Positions 16,611-22,243 of a stretch of DNA of 49,526 bases are shown here, in pieces. Every line of letters starts with the position of its first letter. The stretch's first letter is position 1. The DNA comes from a virus. The notes under the pieces were generated by a model. That model did not search any database. It had not been told where the DNA came from and saw only the letters and a list, made by a program, of their open reading frames with translations. A program made the position numbers and the translations under genes. Location: the IMG/VR virus record IMGVR_UViG_3300031371_000005, positions 1 to 49,526 of that record. One strand, 5' to 3'.

Positions 16611-17363
16611 ACCCACCGTCATCTGGCAGCCGCAACCCTACATCCAGAGCCCGGAATCCAAAATAAAATCAGCAACCTCCCCTAAAGTGTCTCGAAAACT
16701 AGACACCTAGATATATCAAAGTCTGATGTAATTTTTTCTGGAATACCGTCATATGTGTGCTTTTTACAAGACAGCCGGATTTTTCAGGGTCGGTATTACC
16801 TTTTTGCGTAGAAATATCGGAATCCGATATGTGACAAAATGTCAAAGTTTGACAAAATGTCACTATTTCGTCACCCGATAAGTCGCGTTTTTGCGATTTT
16901 CGGCGGCACAACTTGTGCCATTCTGTGCCCGGCATTGTGCCACTTGTATCGGGTACCCGATTGGACCGACCATGGACCGACCCCAGCCCGAGGGGGGGTC
17001 GGTCATGACGATGCCTTTGATTCCGGGAACTTGCACGATATGGACCGACGGACCGACCTAAAGTCGTGTTGGACTGAATATTTTTTACTGTTTTTCGCTA
17101 GTTCTATAAATACTGTAATAATTCCGTTATTTGTGTAATAGGGGTCTAGAATAAACTTTTAGGGTTTTAGTCGGTCCGTTAAAATAAGTACAGAATAAGT
17201 ACCCGGAATCCCAAGTAAATCTCTGACCGACGGGGGGTCGGTCCAGGGGTCGGTCCGGGGTCGGTCCATAGCCTACGTCTGCGACAATTTTGTACTTTTC
17301 ACCCAGGATTCCGGCCTCCAAGTGCACGGGGTGAAAAAGCACCGGGGAGGTGTGATTTTAGGG
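16611..17363. other. Noncoding region, candidate replication origin
   Basis: No gene is supported here. Left part: ATATCGGAATCCGATAT (16814-16830), two TGACAAAATGTCA units 18 bp apart (16832-16844, 16850-16862) and GGCACAACTTGTGCC (16905-16919), all palindromic, plus ATCGGGTACCCGAT (16948-16961). Then about ten GGACCGACC-type elements: forward at 16963, 16974, 17042, 17050 and 17225 (partial); reverse at 16997, 17170, 17236, 17248 and 17259. Between 17070 and 17165 is an AT-rich block (ATATTTTTTACTG, TTATTTGTGTAATA). Iterons flanking an AT-rich unwinding element is the usual layout of a protein-initiated origin. Confidence 0.6.
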
Positions 17364-17392
17364 TTGCGGGCACCACCTATAGGTGTTATCCT
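17364..17392 (+). promoter_or_regulatory. Operator-promoter 3
   Basis: TTGCGG, 17 bases, TATCCT, with the perfect palindrome CACCTATAGGTG at 17374-17385. It is followed by the shared leader ATCAGGAGCTGACGAAAGGG and gene 17425. Confidence 0.78.
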
Positions 17393-17424
17393 GTTATCAG
17401 GAGCTGACGAAAGGGAAACACGAG

Positions 17425-17712
17425 ATGACACTTGAAAGACGTTGGATGTACTCGGCGGGCGACTATCGTGTTGAATACGCCGTGGGCAAGTACCACCTCC
17501 TTTGGTTCCCGATGGGGCCGGCGAGACCGCACCTACGCCCGTGGTTTGTCGTAGGGTCCTACAAAACCCTCGGGTACGCTATTCGAACCGTGTGGAGGCG
17601 TATGGAAATCGATATGCGAAATCCAGACTTTTACCCAAGCTTGTCCGAACAGGAGAAAAAAGCGATAGATTACCTTCGGTGGTACTTCAAAGACTTCCAC
17701 TCGGATGCGTGA
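17425..17712 (+). CDS. Hypothetical protein, 95 aa
   Basis: ATG 17425 lies after GACGAAAGGGAAACACGAG. Aromatic-rich: RRWMYSAGDYRVEYAVGKYH, LLWFPMGPARPHLRPW, LRWYFKDFH. No family recognised. First gene of operator-promoter 3. Confidence 0.75.
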   Translation: MTLERRWMYSAGDYRVEYAVGKYHLLWFPMGPARPHLRPWFVVGSYKTLGYAIRTVWRRMEIDMRNPDFYPSLSEQEKKAIDYLRWYFKDFHSDA

Positions 17713-17723
17713 AAGGAAACCCG

Positions 17724-18392
17724 ATGGCCTATTTAAAACGAAAGCCCGGGTCCTATGCGACGGGTGGGATCGTTAATCCTTGGAGTCCGGAAGGGGCTGC
17801 CCAGCGTCTGCGAGAACGTGACGCAAAAGCCGGCATGGCTAAGGTAAGTCCTTTTACCGGCCGCGTAGTGCATTGCTGCCGGGCGTCTTCGCTTCAAGCA
17901 GCCGATTGTAGCGGGCCTGATTTAATACCCCCGGATTTCCGCGGATGCGACTTAGGATTTGTAAACTTCCAGGGTGCCGATCTACGCGGTGTCGGATTCC
18001 GGCACACCGATTTCCAGCGGGCCTGTTTTCAGGCAGCTAACGCTAAGTATTCTACCTTCTGGGACTGCGATTTCCGGCATGCCGACTTTTCACGCGCCGA
18101 CTTTCGGGCAGCCATTCTTAGTGCGTCCAGGTTTGAAGGGGCTGAATTCTGCGAGTCTAATTTTAAGGCGTCTGATTTGATGTGCTCGGACTTCCGCGAG
18201 GCTATCATTCGCAACTCTGATTTCCGGGAGTCCCAGCTGTGGGGGGCTGATTTTCGAGGTTCGGATATTCGGAGATCCGATTTCCGGGGAGCTGACCTGA
18301 GGTACGCCAAGTTTAATGGGTCTTCGATAGCGCAGGTAAGCTTTCAGGGCGCTCTACTCGCTGGCACCGACATTAATTTCGGCGAAGCGTAA
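17724..18392 (+). CDS. Pentapeptide-repeat protein 1 (Phe type), 222 aa
   Basis: About 30 pentapeptides of A(D/N)F-x-x form from residue 62 on (CDFRHADFSRADFRAA) should form a right-handed quadrilateral beta-helix with Phe inside. Before them stands a cap, SPFTGRVVHCCRASSLQAAD, nearly the same as in the second repeat protein at 20374. ATG 17724 follows GAAAGGAAACCCG, and ATG 17835 (MAKVSPFTGR) is an alternative start. Some pentapeptide proteins (Qnr, MfpA) mimic DNA and bind gyrase. That role is possible but unproven. Confidence 0.85.
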   Translation: MAYLKRKPGSYATGGIVNPWSPEGAAQRLRERDAKAGMAKVSPFTGRVVHCCRASSLQAADCSGPDLIPPDFRGCDLGFVNFQGADLRGVGFRHTDFQRACFQAANAKYSTFWDCDFRHADFSRADFRAAILSASRFEGAEFCESNFKASDLMCSDFREAIIRNSDFRESQLWGADFRGSDIRRSDFRGADLRYAKFNGSSIAQVSFQGALLAGTDINFGEA

Positions 18393-18401
18393 AATAAGAC
18401 C

Positions 18402-18430
18402 TTGACCCCACCACCCGTAGGTGTTAACTT
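18402..18430 (+). promoter_or_regulatory. Operator-promoter 4
   Basis: TTGACC, 17 bases, TAACTT. The spacer has CACCCGTAGGTG at 18412-18423, a one- or two-base variant of the palindrome. The shared leader (TATCAGGAGCTGACGAAAGG) follows, then gene 18461. Confidence 0.75.
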
Positions 18431-18460
18431 AGTATCAGGAGCTGACGAAAGGGAAACACA

Positions 18461-18727
18461 ATGACGACATTTAGACCGAGACACGGCGGCGCGCTTCACA
18501 AAGCACTCAACGATACGCACCTGATGACGGGCACCCAGAAGCTTGAGGCTGAGCGGGAAATGGCCCGGCTCGAATGCGACCGGAAACAGGCGGCCGTGGA
18601 CAGATTGCAGATGCTTTCCGACGCCGAGAGAACATCTCTCAGGCTGTCCGTGGAAATCCTGCGGCTACGGACCATCGAGGCCGTCGAACGCGGGGAATTC
18701 TCCTACTTCCAGAATTCGAGGTGGTAA
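18461..18727 (+). CDS. Helical protein, 88 aa
   Basis: Long amphipathic helices (KLEAEREMARLECDRKQAAV, RTSLRLSVEILRLRTIEAVE) suggest a coiled-coil dimer. First gene of operator-promoter 4, with GAAAGGGAAACACA before the ATG. Function unknown. Confidence 0.75.
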   Translation: MTTFRPRHGGALHKALNDTHLMTGTQKLEAEREMARLECDRKQAAVDRLQMLSDAERTSLRLSVEILRLRTIEAVERGEFSYFQNSRW

Positions 18728-18729
18728 CC

Positions 18730-18996
18730 ATGTCACGAACAGAGGAGATTCGAGACCGGATCCTGAATCCCTTCATCACAAACGTTGCGCGGGCGGCTTT
18801 GCTCAGGCAGTACGCTTGCATGACGTACCCCCGGATGATTTGCCAGAGTTGGAACAAGGCGCACGACACCATGGTTCTCTACGAGAAAGTCGCCCAAGAG
18901 CTTGAAGATGACATGCGGGGTTATCCGCCGGGGTATGGGAGCCTTTATGTGACGAGGATTTCAGGTGACGAAGAATGGTTTCTGGCATTCAAGTAG
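18730..18996 (+). CDS. Hypothetical protein, 88 aa
   Basis: Starts 2 bases after the preceding stop, so translation is probably coupled. ARAALLRQYACMTYPRMICQ and YEKVAQELEDDMRGYPPGYG are the visible segments. Helical, no family recognised. Confidence 0.7.
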   Translation: MSRTEEIRDRILNPFITNVARAALLRQYACMTYPRMICQSWNKAHDTMVLYEKVAQELEDDMRGYPPGYGSLYVTRISGDEEWFLAFK

Positions 18997-19007
18997 GAGG
19001 TCTTGGG

Positions 19008-19313
19008 ATGGGATACATCGACATAAAAATGCTGGCCCCGGCTTTCACGTTGCCAAGGCAGACTATTCCGCGGGAGTATGACATGCGTTACTACGTGGAC
19101 AAGGGCATCGTATCGATCAAAAACCCGGAGACCGGCGAATATACCTTCAATCACAATCTACCACAGCGCTCCGTCAGACGGGCGCGGAAGATTGCACTCC
19201 CTTGGCGGGTGGAGGTTGCAATTTGGTCAAGACTGCGAGAAAGGTACGCCTCGAGAGAAGAGGCCAAGGAGGTCGCGGAAGCGCGCGGCGGTTGCTACTA
19301 CAAGGAGGACTGA
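19008..19313 (+). CDS. Hypothetical protein, 101 aa (paralogue of 15004-15384)
   Basis: TAGGAGGTCTTGGG precedes ATG 19008. IKNPETGEYTFNHNL and ARKIALPWRVEVA match the gene at 15004-15384. Residues 75-100 form a helix ending GGCYYKED, like SWYKEGG in the paralogue. Function unknown. Confidence 0.77.
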   Translation: MGYIDIKMLAPAFTLPRQTIPREYDMRYYVDKGIVSIKNPETGEYTFNHNLPQRSVRRARKIALPWRVEVAIWSRLRERYASREEAKEVAEARGGCYYKED

Positions 19314-19316
19314 ACC

Positions 19317-19553
19317 ATGGGATGCTCGAGAAAAGAAGCCGAGGAGTTGGTCGCCAAGATCAACCGCAAATCTCTCCAACACCGGCTGATTATGGCCAAG
19401 ATTTTGCTGGATGAAGGTCGGTACGGTCTCGCCAGGGCTTTCATCGACGCGGTATCCTCCGAGATACTGGTCTACGAGACCTCCGGTGAGATCATGTCCG
19501 AGGGCGGCCGGGAGACGTTTTCTGCGTGCGGGACGAAGGAGGGCAATCCGTGA
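19317..19553 (+). CDS. Small helical protein, 78 aa
   Basis: KKEAEELVAKIN-like N-terminus, then LIMAKILLDEGRYGLARAFI, a helix-turn-helix-like pair. Overlaps the next gene by 4 bases (GTGA). AAGGAGGACTGAACC precedes the ATG. Function unknown. Confidence 0.7.
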   Translation: MGCSRKEAEELVAKINRKSLQHRLIMAKILLDEGRYGLARAFIDAVSSEILVYETSGEIMSEGGRETFSACGTKEGNP

Positions 19554-19864
19554 AAATCACAACAAAACTACTCCGGGAGCTCATTGAGCAACTCGGCGGT
19601 GAGGTTGAGCTGACGGTATCCCGTGAGATGAAGTTAAAAGATGGCGCATGGTCATGCGCCGAAAAGTCTCTCTTATGGACCATAAGAGACGTGTCTTCTG
19701 ACCGCCCCTTGTGGCACAAGTACAACGCCATTTCGCTATCTCTGCTGCATGGGCCCTACGTCGGCAGAGAGGAGAAACTTGAAGAAGCGCTTCGCTCTCG
19801 CGGGCACAAAAGCATGCACTGGAACCCGCCAACCGGTCTCCGAGTGTGGAATGATCCAGTATAA
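19550..19864 (+). CDS. Hypothetical protein, 104 aa, GTG start
   Basis: GTG 19550 overlaps the previous stop and has GAAGGAGGG 6 bases upstream, a much better start than the ATG at 19526. KITTKLLRELIEQLGGEVEL and WNPPTGLRVWNDP are visible. No family recognised. Confidence 0.68.
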   Translation: MKITTKLLRELIEQLGGEVELTVSREMKLKDGAWSCAEKSLLWTIRDVSSDRPLWHKYNAISLSLLHGPYVGREEKLEEALRSRGHKSMHWNPPTGLRVWNDPV

Positions 19865-19876
19865 GGAGGCCTGGAT

Positions 19877-20065
19877 TTGGACTTTCAAAAAGTTTTCGCC
19901 GAAGTTCTAAAACTGGCTCCCGAGATCCGGATTCAGATTGCCGAAAAGCTTATAGCCGAAGGAGCCTATGAGTCTGCCGCTGCTATCCTTGGGCTGCCGC
20001 CGATAGACCACGTCTTGATGGACGACGGCAAAGGAAACACGAAAATACTCAACCTTGACGATTGA
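19877..20065 (+). CDS. Small helical protein, 62 aa, TTG start
   Basis: AAGGAGG sits 7 bases before TTG 19877, and no ATG fits. VFAEVLKLAPEIRIQIAEKL and IAEGAYESAAAILGLPPID make a helical pair similar to that of gene 19317. The stop codon overlaps the -35 region of operator-promoter 5. Confidence 0.65.
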   Translation: MDFQKVFAEVLKLAPEIRIQIAEKLIAEGAYESAAAILGLPPIDHVLMDDGKGNTKILNLDD

Positions 20066-20090
20066 CACCACCACCTGTGGGTGTTAGGTT
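20062..20090 (+). promoter_or_regulatory. Operator-promoter 5 (pentapeptide 2 operon)
   Basis: TTGACA, 17 bases, TAGGTT (weak -10), with CACCTGTGGGTG at 20072-20083 as operator variant. The shared leader is mostly lost, with only GAGAAAGGA remaining. Confidence 0.65.
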
Positions 20091-20110
20091 ACTACGAGAA
20101 AGGAAAAAAT

Positions 20111-20377
20111 ATGAGACTGACACTGACAAACAACTTTCACGGCACCGAGTGCCAAATTACGGTCGACCCGAACGGCCCAAACGCCCTCGGGAAACGCCGT
20201 ATCGCTCGGATCCAGGACGAATTGTGCGGGGTCGCCGGGTGCACGTGCTCCAACGTCCTGGGTCTCCGGGGACCCCAGAACATAACAGACCAGCCACCGT
20301 TTGACTATTATGTCACCGCGGACAGGGATGGGGAGACTATGGTCGTACTATATGTCTACGAGGACGCAAAACGATGA
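20111..20377 (+). CDS. Hypothetical protein, 88 aa
   Basis: GAGAAAGGAAAAAAT precedes the ATG. RLTLTNNFHGTECQITV, then a helix with RRIARIQDELCGVAGCTCSN and a C-terminal beta strand (DGETMVVLYVYED). The pattern is typical of small phage proteins. It overlaps the pentapeptide gene by 4 bases. Confidence 0.72.
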   Translation: MRLTLTNNFHGTECQITVDPNGPNALGKRRIARIQDELCGVAGCTCSNVLGLRGPQNITDQPPFDYYVTADRDGETMVVLYVYEDAKR

Positions 20378-21141
20378 ATATAACGGTAAAGATCAACCCG
20401 TTTACTGGGCGTGTGGTCTACTGCCAACGCGCCCAGTCGTTGCGAAAGGCCGACCTTAGGGGGGCCGACCTCGTGGGGGCCGACCTCACGGATGCCAAGC
20501 TCACGAGGGCCGATCTCACGAGGGCCGACCTCACGGACGCCAAGCTCACGGATGCCAAGCTCACGAGGGCCGACCTCACGAGGGCCGACCTCACGGATGC
20601 CGACCTCACGGATGCCGACCTCACGGATGCCAAGCTCACGGATGCCAAGCTCACGGATGCCAAGCTCACGTGGGCTGATCTCACGAGGGCCGATCTCACG
20701 AGGGCCGACCTCACGGATGCCAAGCTCACGGATGCCAAGCTCACGTGGGCTGGTCTCACGGATGCCGACCTCACGGATGCCGACCTCACGAGGGCCGACC
20801 TCACGGATGCCAAGCTCACGGGGGCTGGTCTCACGGATGCCAATCTCACGGATGCCAATCTCACGTGGGCTGATCTCACGAGGGCCAAGCTCACGGACGC
20901 CAAGCTCACGGACGCCAATCTCACGTGGGCTGACCTCACGGATGCCGACCTCACGAGGGCCGACCTCACGGATGCCAAGCTCACGAGGGCCGATCTCACG
21001 AGGGCCGACCTCACGGACGCCAAGCTCACGGACGCCGATCTCACGAGGGCCGACCTCACGAGGGCCGACCTCACGTGGGCTGATCTCACGGGGGCTGATC
21101 TCACGGATGCCGACCTCACGAGGGCCGAAGGGAATCACTGA
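20374..21141 (+). CDS. Pentapeptide-repeat protein 2 (Leu type), 255 aa
   Basis: About 46 near-perfect pentapeptides, A(D/K/N)LT(D/R/W/G), from residue 22 to 251: roughly 11 coils of a regular beta-helix with Leu at the centre and Ala two residues before it. The N-terminal cap INPFTGRVVYCQRAQSL matches pentapeptide protein 1. The surface is rich in Asp, Lys and Arg. At DNA level the repeat is a 15-bp unit, which keeps other frames open artificially. DNA mimicry (gyrase inhibition) is one known role of the fold, but the uniform repeats also suit a passive rod. Confidence 0.87.
   Translation: MNITVKINPFTGRVVYCQRAQSLRKADLRGADLVGADLTDAKLTRADLTRADLTDAKLTDAKLTRADLTRADLTDADLTDADLTDAKLTDAKLTDAKLTWADLTRADLTRADLTDAKLTDAKLTWAGLTDADLTDADLTRADLTDAKLTGAGLTDANLTDANLTWADLTRAKLTDAKLTDANLTWADLTDADLTRADLTDAKLTRADLTRADLTDAKLTDADLTRADLTRADLTWADLTGADLTDADLTRAEGNH
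20450..21127 (+). repeat. 15-bp tandem repeat array in pentapeptide gene 2
   Basis: About 45 copies of a 15-bp unit near GCCGACCTCACGGAT, differing mainly at the fifth codon and at the GAC/AAG codon. Interspersed longer blocks repeat exactly, which shows expansion by unequal exchange or slippage. Confidence 0.93.
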
Positions 21142-21144
21142 AAA

Positions 21145-21420
21145 ATGACCGACGAACACTACGCCGCATCCGACGAGATGCGAAGGCTGGGCATTGAGCC
21201 CCCAACGTGGCATCAGGTTGCCAAACTCGCGGAACTGTGGGGGTCACATCCAGATGTCGACGTCCGGGTCATCCGCATCCCGCACCAGGGAGGCCAGAAC
21301 TGGGGGGCGCGCTGCGGCCGAGAAGGACTGTGCCATCTTATCGGCCGCAGTAGCCTGAAGAATTACGAGATTTGGGCGCTGTTGCCCGGGTGCCCGGGAT
21401 ACGAGGAGGCCGGACGATGA
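21145..21420 (+). CDS. Hypothetical protein, 91 aa
   Basis: EPPTWHQVAKLAELWGSHPD and RIPHQGGQNWGARCG are the clear segments. Starts 3 bases after the pentapeptide gene and overlaps the next by 4 bases (ATGA). No family recognised. Confidence 0.7.
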   Translation: MTDEHYAASDEMRRLGIEPPTWHQVAKLAELWGSHPDVDVRVIRIPHQGGQNWGARCGREGLCHLIGRSSLKNYEIWALLPGCPGYEEAGR

Positions 21421-22037
21421 AAACCGTGACATTGAAGCTGCTGAATGAGACCGACGACCCGAAGTCATTCGGCGGAATCTTTATAGACAGAAATGGCGGC
21501 AGCCAACTTTGGCAGTTCGGCAGCAAATACGCAAACCGGCAGCGTTTTTTAGAGGTTGTAGACGGCCAGCCAAAACTGTCGATAGAATGGAACGCTGATT
21601 TAGGGGGTTGGAGCTCTGCATACGATTACCAGACCTTTGTACCTGTTGACGCGGGTGAAACCCTCGACACGGCGGAGACTGCGGACGGGTTGGAGGAGGA
21701 TGAGTTCCTTGACGCCTACAGACGTGGCTTCGCCAAGGCGGACGACCTGCAGAGCAGAGAGGCCCCGCTGAAGCGGCTGCTTGACGAGGTTAAAGAGGCT
21801 CTCGGAAGCCGTATCTACATTGACCGGAACAAGGGTCCGTTAGGTGTTTACTACGGATTGGCACTTGACGCGCCGCATTCCGATAGACGGGCCAAAATTG
21901 ACACATCCCCGAACGGATACACTCTGACTTATATGCAATCGATAAGAATCTGCACGACGGCGGCCGACCTCCGGGTGGCTATTTTGGAGATGCTTGAAGA
22001 CCCGGAGATGCATCGGCAGCCCGCGACAAAAACTTGA
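21417..22037 (+). CDS. Hypothetical protein, 206 aa
   Basis: ATG 21417 overlaps the previous stop. N-terminal beta region (TVTLKLLNETDDPK, FIDRNGGSQLWQFG), acidic linker (GLEEDEFLDAYRRGF), C-terminal TLTYMQSIRICTTAADLRVA. It is the last gene of the plus-strand cluster. Its stop overlaps the -35 of the ncRNA promoter. Function unknown. Confidence 0.75.
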   Translation: MKTVTLKLLNETDDPKSFGGIFIDRNGGSQLWQFGSKYANRQRFLEVVDGQPKLSIEWNADLGGWSSAYDYQTFVPVDAGETLDTAETADGLEEDEFLDAYRRGFAKADDLQSREAPLKRLLDEVKEALGSRIYIDRNKGPLGVYYGLALDAPHSDRRAKIDTSPNGYTLTYMQSIRICTTAADLRVAILEMLEDPEMHRQPATKT

Positions 22038-22062
22038 CACCCGGAACCCGGCAGCCTATACT
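22034..22062 (+). promoter_or_regulatory. Strong promoter of the 175-nt ncRNA
   Basis: TTGACA, 17-base spacer, TATACT: 11 of 12 consensus bases, the best sigma70 match in the window. No operator palindrome in the spacer. No gene follows. The next feature is the terminator at 22199-22242. Confidence 0.75.
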
Positions 22063-22067
22063 CAAGT

Positions 22068-22243
22068 AGTCAGACCTTCCTTTTCGTCGGACCTCTTAGC
22101 CGCCCTTGGGACATTTGTTATTCTGGGGGCGGCAACCTTTACCTTGACAGATACTCAAAAGCCGATTAAAAAGAAAGTGCTTGTGTTTCACGGTTTTCGG
22201 CCCCTGGGGATGTATTACCGGCATCCCCAGGGGCCATTTTTTG
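22068..22243 (+). ncRNA. Candidate phage small RNA, about 175 nt
   Basis: Bounded by a near-consensus promoter and a textbook terminator, with no convincing reading frame. The predicted fold has a 7-bp GC stem (22099-22105 with 22127-22133, 21-nt loop), enclosed by CUUUU-CG-UCGG (22080-22090) pairing with CCGA-UU-AAAAG (22162-22173), then the terminator hairpin. The 5' segment CUUCCUUUUCGUC (22076-22088) is complementary to the GACGAAAGGAAG leaders at 14805-14816 and 16382-16393 (12 pairs, one bulged U). A function in blocking translation is inferred. Confidence 0.62.
22199..22242 (+). terminator. Rho-independent terminator
   Basis: GGCCCCTGGGGATG (22199-22212) pairs perfectly with CATCCCCAGGGGCC (22222-22235) around a 9-base loop, followed by ATTTTTTG. 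It ends the ncRNA and insulates the convergent primase gene, whose stop is at 22244. Confidence 0.92.

Noticed and set aside
16699-17342. Open frames in the candidate origin (minus strand 16699-16935 and 17127-17342)
   Set aside because: No ribosome sites, low-complexity translations from palindromes and iterons, and both fall where repeats predominate.
20356-21213. Long open frames on both strands across the pentapeptide array
   Set aside because: The 15-bp repeat contains no stop in several frames. The frames are repeats of Ser-Arg-Gly or Arg-Glu-Val type with no ribosome site. Only the frame from 20374 has the cap and the pentapeptide pattern.
22144-22172. TTGACA-17-TAAAAA inside the small RNA
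   Set aside because: The -10 is poor and it would start only about 60 bases before the terminator. The A-run is explained as the partner of the U-run in the enclosing stem.
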